Positions 22,470 to 32,408 of a stretch of DNA of 64,000 bases are shown here, in pieces. This DNA is from Orobanche coerulescens (Eukaryota; Streptophyta; Magnoliopsida; Lamiales; Orobanchaceae), in contig CM065811.1 of assembly GCA_033398695.1 (NCBI GenBank), positions 112,081,501-112,145,500 on the forward strand, read 5' to 3'. The first letter of the stretch is position 1. Each line of letters opens with the position of its first letter. The position numbers and the translations under genes are program-made. Under the pieces are notes generated by a model that did not search any database, was not told the origin of the DNA, and worked only from the letters and a program-made list of their open reading frames with translations.

Positions 22470-23869
22470 TGTAGGTCACAAGTCGTCCAGGTACAAGTCT
22501 AGAGGGGGGGGGGGTGAATAGACTTGTAGAAACTCTTAAACTCTTTTTCACGAAGAGTGAGTTTCTTCAGCTGAAAGGTAAATAAATGACTTGGAGTCGT
22601 TGTTCTTTAATATATGCGGAAGTCAGCTGATGACGAATAGAAAGCAACTAATGAAACACTTAACAATGAATGCAGCAGTTAAAGTATGATGTAGTAACAC
22701 AGTAAATAACGCAGGCAATTATAGTGGTCTCAGAGGTGGGGTAATCCTCTACTAATCCACTTTTCTCCAAACCAGTTGGAGATGAATTCACTATAATTCT
22801 CAACCATTGATAAATATTACAGTGATTCAAACCACACTACAACAGCTTCCAACCAGTGGAAATCTATGCCGTTGTACACACTTGACTGCCTTGCACCTCT
22901 TGATCCTCGATCCTTGGATGCCTTTACAGTCTCTTACTTCAACCAGTGAAGTACCCCGTACTCAGGATTATAGACAAGAGTTTTTGTCTTCTCCAACTAA
23001 GAGCTTCTTTAAGTATGAACTCTTAGAACCGCTCTTTTCTCGATGCTATTGATTGCTTTAGATTGCTTTGATCGCTTGAAAGTATGTCCGCACCGGTAGT
23101 TGCTTAGCTTCAAATCTTCGGATATATATAGGTCACGATCTCTGAGCTTTTTCCTTGTAGCCGTTGCAAATCTTTTGAACAAATCCGTCCGTTGGAGGGA
23201 GACTTCTTTGTTTAATCTTTCTGAACGTTGCAAGGCTGGATTCCCATTATTTTATTTTATCTTCCGACCGTTGTGAAGACTTCTGCATGTGAGCGCCGAA
23301 TCTTTTAAATATAAAACGATTAAAGTCTTCAAGGTGGGTCTGGATGATTTATTTAAATCATATCTCTTGCGGGAATCACTCCAATTTGTCTCTTTACGTT
23401 GCATGTGACTTTCCGTAATACTTGACTTTTCAACGCATGCTGACGTGGACTTGGAGTACTTGGCTGCCTTCAACTAGGCTGATATGCAGCTAACATCTCT
23501 GCAGTCAGGACCTCTCTCATTGCTTTGCTTGTGACTTATCTGATCAGGTGACTTCCCTGAGGTACCTTGGCTGCAGTCTGGTCAAACTTCTCTGATAAAT
23601 TTTGTTGACCAGAGCTACTCTGACTGGACTCGGCTGATCCTCTCTGATGGACTTAGCTGCACTTGGTACTTAACCGATTTTCAGCCTAACTAATTTTTGG
23701 CCTACAGAAGATACTCATTTGGTTCTTCTTTACATTTTGCCAAGTTTTATACTTAACATATTTGGCCTATGGAAGATACTCATTTGGTTCTTCCTAACAT
23801 TTTTGCCAAGTAATAAACATTTGATTTTATATTAAGGACATCATCAAAATCTAACAAGTATTCCTAACA
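22470..23869 (-). repeat. 5' LTR of the SIRE-type element
   Basis: 1400 bases matching 11695-13105 along their whole length, flanked on the outside by AGACA. Differences seen include an A/C change in GTAAAACAG versus GTAACACAG, a missing TTGCTTGA unit near 23063, and the altered stretch CTCTCATTGCTTTGCTTG near 23514. Confidence 0.92.
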
Positions 23870-23874
23870 AGACA

Positions 23875-24829
23875 TTCTAGTGATAATATGTTGTTATCAA
23901 AAAAAAAATGTTTACATATTTTAGGAGGAAAAATTACACTCTAGTCCTATGAGAAATTTTTAAAAATAGATTTAGTTCCACGTTCTTTTTTGCCAAAATA
24001 GTCTAAATCATTAAGTACTTAACCATTTCTGTTAAATGGCGAAAAAAGAGATAATTTAATTCTTATATTGGAAAAAAATGACATAAATTATTTGGATATA
24101 ATTTAAAATACAAAACGAATCCAAAACTTTCAAAAATATATAGTCGATTTCAAAAGTAAATAAATTAACAAATTTTTTAAAATTAAAAAAATATAAATCA
24201 CTTATAAGTCACTTAAAATAATCATTTTTTTATTTTTTGAAATTCTCACTATATAAAGATGAATCTGTGGATTAGTATATTATTATTAAATTTAATTGTT
24301 TATTTATTTCCAAATATCTCTTTGAAAATTCATAAATCAAAAACTATATAATTTAGTAAATATGAGTTTTTCATTTATGTTGTTATTTTATACTAATTAA
24401 ATAAGATTTAAAACTAAGATAGACTAATGATTTATTCCATAGTTTCTTTTATTTATTTATAAATAAGAATTAAAATCATTGTTTCTACACTTTTAATAAG
24501 ATTATTTCAATTTATTTAATTGATTAGGACTTCGAGTATTTTTTATAATTATTATATTCAACACTTCTTTTGCAATACTCTCAAGTATCTTTCATTTCAG
24601 TTGATATTTCTTTTATTGATATACCTCATTATAGTGACTAACTAATATAAACTAATTAATTAGTGGAAATATATAACATTTCCGTGATATTTTAGGTTTA
24701 AGTTTTTAATATATTGTGCACACTACTATATTAAATTTCTTTTTGTTTGAGATTTATATTTTTAATTAATGAAAACGTGAAATATTTCTGAAAATATAAT
24801 CAATTCCTATTTATTCCTAATTCATATTC
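23875..24829. other. AT-rich intergenic DNA
   Basis: I see no gene, RNA or element boundary. The sequence is strongly AT-rich with many short homopolymers. Confidence 0.6.
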
Positions 24830-25629
24830 CTTCATTCATAAAAATTAATAAGGTGGGTAGGAGCTATTGATACTTGTACTAGCATCATTTTGTTAACCCC
24901 TGCGGGGTGGATATTTGTTTTGATGTTCAGGCAGCCGAGGAGCGGGGAAGCAACCACAGTACCAGCGTGATGACGAAGGGGCACAGTGATGTTATCCGTT
25001 GTATTGTTTTGGTATTCTGGTTTGGTATTTAGTACTCGAGTACGTGTGTTCTTTTGATGATTTGAGAAGTTTGTAATAAATGAGTTGTTATGGATGATTA
25101 AACTGGTTATTAAATAACTCAACTATTGGTGGTATCTTTCAGTTTTGGAAAGTTTTACTCAAATCCTGCCTTGGGAAGTATTTTCGTTCTGTTTGAATCT
25201 TTGAGGATTCCTGATTCTTATTATTCTTGGAATATGATTTGTATGACTCGTATTTGCACTTTGTTCTTGCACTAGCACTCTGTATTGCATTCAGGTTTTG
25301 GGGAGCATAGCACAGGATCAGCATGAAGAATGATGAAAGATAATCGATACTAATCGCATGAGGACCCGTACGTTGTTGTGTTGGTTCAGTTGTACGTTAT
25401 TTCCGCTGCAATATTTTCCCTGTTGTACGGGAGTATTTTGTATTTGACCCCTGTGTGGGCATGTATTGAGATAGAGTTGTATGTTTTTATTGAAAGACCA
25501 AATCGGTCTACTGAGTCATTTTAGCGTTAAAGGCATTGTTGAGATGTTCGATGTTGTTACCAACCTGGTAGATCCTTGAGGAAGGGATCTACGGCGTGTA
25601 ATATCCCTGAATGGATTGGGGGTGTTACA
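24830..25629 (+). repeat. LTR fragment F, 3' end of a long LTR
   Basis: The last 490 bases match the 3' end of LTR B (32409-32950, opposite strand), including GATACTAATC(G/A)CATGAGGACC, the GGTAGATCCTTGAGGAAGGG block and the terminus GGGGGTGTTACA. An upstream block at 24890-25000 (AACCCCTGCGGGGTGGATA) repeats a motif that normally lies later, so the piece is rearranged. No primer-binding site follows; the Tat-type element begins on the next base. Confidence 0.65.
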
Positions 25630-26564
25630 TGTTGTTACCTAAAATATTATACGTAATGGTTTGCTAGAAATGGCTATGAGTGAGTAACAAACAAAATGCG
25701 AGAGCACGTACGAAGGAGTGTAAATGACACAAGATTTGCCGGGGTTGTTAGTCCCGGGCTTGAATGCTCTCGCGAGATATTATTAATACGGATGCTGCTT
25801 TAGAGTATGAGTATTAATGTTAGAGTACAATTACAATGAGTGTAATGCCCCTAGTTATCTAGATCTTGAGTGCTGTTGATTGCCGGAAGAACCAGAGTTA
25901 AAGCACTATGAGTTCTTGTTACAAAGACGAAGTGTTCTCTGTATTGTTTACTGTGTGTAATCGTGTTCACCTTCTTTTTCCAATGCTGGAGATCTCCTAT
26001 TTATAGAAGATGAGGTTGTTGGGATGTCCCTGTCCCACATGGGCGATCGCCATTCCCACATTAAATTAAGCGGGGGATCGTCCCAGCACGTGGGACTGTT
26101 TACTTAAAGTCCGCAGCTACTGCTGGCAGCCGGACGCGCGAACCAATGAAGAGGCGACATGTGCCTCATGTCGCAGTCTTGGGAGGTCCCACCTAGGACC
26201 TTTCGGCGGGTCTATCGGTAGGTGAGGCCGTCCTTGTCACTGACAACTGCTGACGGGTTGCAGTCAAACCTGCTCTTGCGTCGCCTTTTGCGGATCTGCA
26301 CGTGGGACTTCATCCCGAGATTCGGTCTTCGCAGACTTTAACGGATGTTGGTTTTACACGTGGCATAGGACGGTCGTCATAGGTCGGGTACTAGAGGCGA
26401 TCGCTAGGTGCCATGAAATGATCGCCCTGGACGTCAGCCGCTAGGCACTTGACCATGATCTGGAATCTTCGGTTGGCACGTCTGCCTTGGTCTACTTGAT
26501 GTCGGCTTCGGTTGATCGGCCATTATGTCGATCGCTTTCGAGACGTATAAATCGCCGCACAACA
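25630..26564 (-). repeat. 3' LTR of the Tat-type element
   Basis: Matches 37615-38549 base for base apart from scattered substitutions. It holds repeated GTCCCAC/GTGGGAC blocks at about 26028-26100. On its inner side the minus strand reads ATGGGGGGGCAAT, the polypurine tract, at 26565-26577. Confidence 0.88.
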
Positions 26565-26577
26565 ATTGCCCCCCCAT
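26565..26577 (-). other. Polypurine tract of the Tat-type element
   Basis: The minus strand reads ATGGGGGGGCAAT directly before the LTR start TGTTGTGCGG, which fixes the element's orientation and marks 25630-26564 as its 3' LTR. Confidence 0.8.
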
Positions 26578-26936
26578 CTCGCTCCGATGTTGAAGACATG
26601 GGGCGAGGTGGTTCTACTGGGGATCGCGTGCATTAGACGAGCGACTCCTCCTTTTATGAAGCAGACGATCGTCTCTCGAGCGGATTGATTTCGAATTTGG
26701 ACGACCTCCCCGGTCGCTGAAAAGAGCGGGAAGTGGAAGCGGGCTTTGAAACGTCACTGGGGCACGTGTCGCGCTCTCGTTGGTGGAGTCCGACAGTTCT
26801 ATCAGACTTGCCGTTCGGCGTGCCTTCGAAACAATGCACACGCGGATTTCGAGGGCGGCATTAAATGCGGCTTATCCGACGGTTACACTTCAGCCCTCGA
26901 GATTCTGTTTATTTGACCAGAAGTCCCCGATCTTGC

Positions 26937-26946
26937 CTATAAAAGG
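26937..26946 (+). promoter_or_regulatory. TATA box for the antisense ORF
   Basis: CTATAAAAGG on the plus strand lies about 155 bases upstream of the antisense ORF start, with an A/T-rich transition and purine-rich AGAAGAAGAAG between. The position and match are good for a plant core promoter. It points opposite to the element's own transcription. Confidence 0.55.
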
Positions 26947-27098
26947 GGCTAGGGCTTCTAGGGTTATAACTTTATACATTTTCGCCTGAGAAGAAGAAGA
27001 CACAACCGAATTTTCTTGAAGCTTTGTGTGACGATCGTTGTTCGACTCAGTCTCTTTGGGTAAGAACAAAAGCTTTTCTCCCTCCTTTCTCCTTGAAT

Positions 27099-27538
27099 AT
27101 GTCCGAAGGAGGATCAAACATGTATAAGGCGGGTAGCACTTCCGCTGCCGCGACTTCGACCGCTCGGGATGAGTCCTCTGTTTAACATGGAGACGGCCGT
27201 CGAGGCCATCCGCGCCGGGATTGAACCCACGGAGGTTGAAGAACCCTTCAACGAGGCTAACACGGCGAAGTCGGCGGCGGCGGAGCAGAAACACTCGCTG
27301 GCCGAAGAGGAGGAGGCAATAAGACTGTACTGGGAGCAGAACAGTATGTTCGGCCAAGCCTTTTTAGAATTTGCCGAGCTTATGGAGAGATTAGCCGGCC
27401 CACGCCCTAAGTTCGACTTTCGCACATATTAGGTCGCCCATCCCCATGAACCCATAAAGCGGACGTTGTTTCGGGCCGCGGGCCGCTCCTCGTGGACCCT
27501 TGGCCAGATCAAGAGTTCGGCGACCAAGAAGGATTTGA
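27099..27538 (+). pseudogene. Antisense ORF of the Tat-type element, broken
   Basis: On the strand opposite to gag, ATG at 27099 opens MSEGGSNMYKAGS, which ends at 27185. A second frame (27169-27432) carries NMETAVEAIRAG, then acidic, Ala/Glu-rich KSAAAEQKHSLAEEEEAIRLYW, and after a TAG at 27430-27432 the same frame stays open (VAHPHEPIKRTLFRAAG) up to the junction with element B at 27538. So a frameshift, a stop and the foreign junction break it. Tat elements such as Grande and Retand are known for extra ORFs in the 3' untranslated region, some antisense. The product's role is unknown, and the frames here match no domain I can name. Confidence 0.55.
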
Positions 27539-27777
27539 CACAATTTAAGGAAAACAATTTACAAAATGGTTTAATATGCTATCTGGAGTTTTAATAGAAA
27601 ACAGTCTAGGATTATCGAATCCTTCTCGTTCCAAAATCAACATGGGTCACAGCCCAAATGTTTTGTTTTAACAAATAAAACCAACAACAATTCACAGGGT
27701 CAAAACCCACGTCACGTGTCCTCGACGGACATTAAACCAACAAAACATAACCCTAAAACACATTATAAAACTGCACC

Positions 27778-28050
27778 ACCATTTACCATCGATCCACGTC
27801 TCTGTGGATCCCTATCGAGACCCCGCCAGATCTAACCCGTAGTGGTAAAAAGTCAAAACACAAACACATCGCAATTAACCATCAATCCACGTCTCTGTGG
27901 ACCCATACCGAGACCCCGTCGAATCTAACCCGTAGTGGTTAAAAGCCAGAACACATACACATCGCATTTAACCGTCGATCCACGTCTCTGTGAACCCCTA
28001 CCGAGACCCCATCGGATCTAACCCGTAGTGGTTAAAAGCCAGAACATATA
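27778..28050 (-). repeat. 93-base tandem repeat in LTR B (3' copy)
   Basis: Three units, each with TCCACGTCTCTGTG and GAGACCCC and CTAACCCGTAGTGG, start at about 27793, 27886 and 27979, a period of 93. The 5' LTR has the same three-unit block at about 33180-33460. Confidence 0.8.
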
Positions 28051-29055
28051 CACACATAACATAGTACACCAAGGATATCCAAACAATTCACCCAGAGGCA
28101 TCAAACACTTAGCAAAACACAACGTCAAACCACAACGCCCCGGAATGAGGCAATATACGTAGACACGCATCTTCAAGCGCAATATCAACACCAACCATAT
28201 CCATAGGATTCACATAATCGTTTACGAGACACACCAATCACAAAATACACACGGTTTGAAAGAGAGCCTTTAATGAGGCTAACCGAATATTTTGAAAGTT
28301 TATTTCAAACAAACAAACAAACATACCAAAACGATCACCAATCATCATATTCACAAAACCAGAAATGTATGGACAAGGTACTTGCCTTAAATAACCACAA
28401 CGCGGAGAATCGACCGAAGTAGGTTGGCACGAACCGACTATGAACCCGCTGACTCCACCGAATGCTAACCCGCGATAATAAACTATGAACAACAATAACA
28501 ACAATGAAAACGAATTCCATAGCACGACCTAAAGTCGTTGAATTGAAGGGATGAATGACACAAATTCAAGGGTTTCCCCCAAAATGTCCAAGAACACAAA
28601 GATACGATCACAATGAGAATCAAGATAAAAAAACAACGGAAATCCCACCAAACTATCGAAGGGAAACTCATTGGGACATTTAATCGAACACTCAATGTTC
28701 GATAACTCCCAAGAACACTCGAATCACTAATCCAGTTGAACAAACTCAAAATATAGATATACAACCCATAGAACACGATCAATAACATCATACTACACTA
28801 ACTGATGTATCAAAATCGGACTAGAATCGAAATTAAGAACAAATTCTCCAAAAAGTCAACTTGAAGGAAAATCAAGAAATATACCTTGATTCAACGAAGA
28901 ACACGGATTGGATGATGATATAATCAACAAGAATCTTCCAAAATGCCTTCGAAATGAGTAGAATCGGCCAAGAACAACTCCTACCGGTCACTCCCGTCCG
29001 CAGCCACACAAAAACGAGGAAAAAGTGAGAAAATCGAAGTCAGGCCGATCCCAGG

Positions 29056-29310
29056 CTATATATAGCCGGCAGGGTTACGGTCGTAACCAGCAGTGCCTTA
29101 CGGCCGTAACTTGGCACTTACGGCCGTACTCGGCAGGCCTTATGGCCGTAACTGACATTCGTCAAAATTCTGCCCAGCACCTGCCGGTTACTTACGGCCG
29201 TAACGGATCACACCTTACGGACGTAACCGGCCTTCGTCCAGCCAAGTCTGCATAGCACGTACGGCCATAATTGGCACCTTACGGCCGTAACTCGGCCAGG
29301 CCATGCCCTG
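29056..29310 (-). promoter_or_regulatory. TATA box and TTACGGCCGTAA array in LTR B (3' copy)
   Basis: CTATATATAG (29056-29065) is the TATA box. Upstream on the minus strand, at 29074-29310, lie about nine copies of the palindrome TTACGGCCGTAA or near variants (TTACGGTCGTAA, TTACGGACGTAA, GTACGGCCATAA). The 5' LTR has the same arrangement at 34407-34650. Confidence 0.7.
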
Positions 29311-30277
29311 CTCCGGCCGTGACTCGGTCGTGGCCACTCCGACGGCCCGGACAACCCCGAAACTCGAACCTGAATAAAAATCGGAGATACGGTTACGAAG
29401 TACTCACAAAGACGAATCTAAGCGCTAAGAGAACACACGATTCCGACCAACCGAAGTGCCGAAATTCGACAACGGAAGTAATTACCCCAAACTTTGGGAA
29501 ATTAAGAAAACGGCCCAAAACGTCCGAAATACACGATACACAATCGAAACACCAAAGTAAAGCTCTCAACATGAATAATAACATTAATGAACTTACGGGA
29601 AACTCGAAACAACAGTTCGGACGAGATTCGCAAGAATCGAACTCAAGTGCGAAAAGTCGCTTAAGAACGTGGAACTCAACAAAACGACACCGAAACAAAC
29701 TTGGATGACAAAAAGTGCAGATTTAATCATTCTCAGAATGATGAAACGGTCACAAGAGAGTCGTCGAAACGGACTCCCACCGAAAAATAAGAAAATTACC
29801 GGAAATCGAAATTGTGGATATTATATACTACCCTCCTTAAAAGAAGTTTCGTCCCGAAACATAAAACAAGTAGGGAGGGGCAATATCCTGCCAGGAAACA
29901 CTCAACGAGATACACAAGAAACGCGTAACTTACGCCCAACGGTGAAATGTTACAAGCAACGCAAAGAAACAAACGGCGTGAAAACACGCTCCACGACGAC
30001 CAACACAACGCCACTGGTAGAGACATAATAACACTAACAAGTGACAAGCGTCATCAAACAGATAATACAATCAAGTCGACTATCCGAACTATCACAAAAC
30101 ACAAAGCACCTGTTACAAGGAACACGCACAGTCGAGAAAATAGAAAATAAATACAAAACGATCCACAAGGACAATCACAAACAATTCGGACTACGCCGAA
30201 ATCCTCAAAAGCATACTAGGCATTTCTGTGCCCTTTCGGACGCAGCCTCGATCCCCAAATCTCTCATCTACCATCTC

Positions 30278-31130
30278 ACAATGCACGGCTCAGTGACCCA
30301 CCTTGCCACACTCGAAACAGCTGACTAACAGTGAACGACAATTCTTCGCGGTATGAGATCAAGCAACAACAGTCAGACAACCCCGATCGAACAACAACAA
30401 TGATCAAATAACAATGATCGAATCAACAATGACCGAACAACAACGGTCGAACAACAACGATCAAATAACAATGATCGAACAACAACGACTGAACAACAAT
30501 GGTCGAATAACAACGATCGAACAACAATGATCGAACAATAACAATCAAATAACAATGATCGAACAACAACGAAATAATGATCGAACAACAACGATCAAAT
30601 AACAATGATCGGATTCAACTCAAGACATTAAAAGAGCTGGTAGAAACTAAAAGATGTTACTTTCGAACAAGGTTCACAAGAATCGAACCGAACTCGGAAA
30701 AGTCACAACGATAAACAGATCGATCCGAAACAAGGTCACAACCCGTTCGAACGATGACAACAGAGATACCAAACAAGTTCAAAAAGTATCAACGAACACG
30801 AGCAAGTCGATAGAATTGAGAGGGAGAAACTGCAGAAGTCAAAAATAATACGGGCATTACATTCGACCCCTTATAAGAGGAAAGTTGTCCCCGCAACTCA
30901 CAACAACGGGAGCAAGGTAACAACACAAAAAGCAACCGACAGAGAAATCTCTCATGGGCCTCTCAGAGCCGATCATGATATCTGTGATGAAGCGCGGACT
31001 CCGAAAGTCTCGGTAACCAATTCGCAAAACTGGATTTTGTGTCCCTCGAGTCCACACTTGTAATCTGCTACTGGCGTGGAAGGATAATTTGCACGTACAT
31101 GCCGCAGCACATTACAGTGGAAACACCTCG
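30278..31130 (-). pseudogene. Gag zinc-knuckle remnants of element B
   Basis: The minus strand reads CFHCNVLRHVRANYP (the last cysteine of CCHC is Tyr), then YKCGLEGHKIQFC (the first cysteine is Tyr). About 700 bases further, CFECGKVGH*AVHC appears with a stop inside the knuckle. These are CX2CX4HX4C nucleic-acid-binding motifs of retrotransposon gag. The repeats between them mean this is not one intact protein. Confidence 0.6.
30375..30615 (-). repeat. Degenerate short repeat TTGTTGTTCGATCATTG
   Basis: About 240 bases built from variants of CGATCATTGTTATTTGAT and CGTTGTTGTTCGACC on the minus strand. It makes all frames of this stretch open (Leu/Phe/Asp/Val-rich), so the ORFs here are artefacts. 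Element A has a short version at 2668-2732. Confidence 0.75.
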
Positions 31131-32408
31131 GCATACCGAAAATACAACTGCTAGGTACAATGGAATATAACATCACAAACAACATACCAGAGACGCCAAT
31201 TCCACACAGCATATCAACGTAAGGTAGCCCACATACACAGAATCATAGCAACGACGGTATACATTCGGAGATTTCAACGGCCCGAATGATGACCAGCATA
31301 CAATCACAAAACATTATGAAACAATCACAGATGTACACAATCATACAAACTGAAGCTCTAACAGCTCGCACAGGTGCGATAGCACGCAAATCACCACGAA
31401 ACGACAACATTGAAGATCAACATCACACCTCTCACAAAGGGCTAACATAACAAATGCGTGGCGAACGACTCAACACTCACGCCACCAATTCAATCACAAT
31501 TCGTAGGACTAACACCCTAACGACAGTACCAACATCATACACACCTTCCCCGACCACAAACAGGAAATGATAGGTTTTAAAAACGAAAACCACCTTTTGA
31601 AAATAATTTGGGAACACCAGTTGATCTTGAGTATCACATTTTCAAAAAGTTGTACAAACACAATTATCGAGACTTTGAAAACCATCTTGCGTTTGAACAA
31701 AAATGAGGACACTTTCCTTTTAGTGAAAAACTTTCAGAAATATTCGACCCTCAGGTCTAAGCAAAGCATTTCTAAATAATTGAAAATATCTCAAAATATT
31801 TTGGTCCTCAACTGGAATAATTTTGAAACATATTGCGGCATTGTAAAGCACCTTGAAAGTACCACGAGGAAATAATTCATTTTAAAAGTACGTCTCAAAA
31901 TTTATTTTCTAAGATACTCAAGGTTTTCAAAAATCTATTAGGCTAGAATGCCAAAAAATTCACATGTAACAACATTCACTTACATACATCACAACACACG
32001 CATCAACTCGCTGAAAATCAAGACAACACGTGTCTTTTACCGGAAAACAAACAGTCAATTATCACAGTCAAAGGGACATAAATAATGACAACACTCCTCA
32101 TATAAACGAAATATGGGAGTCACATAAACACATCATGAAACCAAGAATCTGCATAAAGATTCCATCCCTTAACACATAATCATACCAGTAACTCGCATCA
32201 AACGAGGCACAATCACAAGGAAGGGAGACTTACATCAACAGGTCGCACGAAGGTGATGATTGCCCCACGATACTAATCACGACCAACCAACTCAGATGAC
32301 GCGTCGCGACACGACTCAGTCAGATAAAATCCGATAAGACAAAAACTCAACAGACACCACTAAACCCGACAGCCTAGGTTTCCACAACCTAAGCTCTAAT
32401 GCCATTTA

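Larger units (their letters stand above)
11695..23869 (-). mobile_element. Complete Ty1/copia SIRE-type retrotransposon with extra 3' ORF
   Basis: The order on the minus strand is 5' LTR (22470-23869), primer-binding site, gag, protease, integrase, RT, RNase H, a large extra ORF, polypurine tract, 3' LTR (11695-13105). Integrase before RT is the copia order. The long gag and an additional ORF between pol and the 3' LTR are features of the SIRE/Maximus lineage. Both ends are flanked by AGACA (11690-11694 and 23870-23874), and both LTRs begin TGTTAGGAAT and end CTACA. The LTRs are nearly identical by eye, with scattered single-base changes and small indels, so insertion was fairly recent. Yet pol has a frameshift and in-frame stops, so the copy is probably defective and may have been copied in trans. 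Confidence 0.93.
27539..29825 (-). repeat. 3' LTR of element B, truncated
   Basis: Starts TATAATATCC on the minus strand (TG changed to TA) at 29825 and matches 32950-35180. It holds a palindrome array, a TATA box and a three-unit 93-base tandem repeat (27778-28050). The end of the LTR, including the conserved GGGGGTGTTACA, is missing. Confidence 0.75.
29826..32408 (-). other. Interior of element B with gag remnants
   Basis: About 2.6 kb between the LTRs. From the primer-binding site down, the first 1.2 kb shows no coding sequence. Zinc-knuckle remnants follow at 31130-31035 and 30326-30278. A TGTAATGCCCG false LTR start lies at about 30859, as in element A, then the TTGTTGTTCGATCATTG tract (30615-30385). 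The region just before the 3' LTR reads TTCGGGACGAAACTTCTTTTAAGG, the usual pol tail plus polypurine stretch. No RT or integrase motif is visible. Confidence 0.65.

Noticed and set aside
25133..27538. Inversion splitting LTR B, because LTR F seemed to begin where the truncated LTR B ends
   Set aside because: LTR F remains weakly alignable to LTR B upstream of 25133, so the breakpoints do not coincide. An inversion would also put the two Tat LTRs in opposite orientation, yet they are parallel and share a TSD.
30373..30605. Two overlapping minus-strand ORFs rich in Leu, Phe, Asp, Val and Cys
   Set aside because: They are translations of the simple repeat TTGTTGTTCGATCATTG and have no protein character beyond the repeat.
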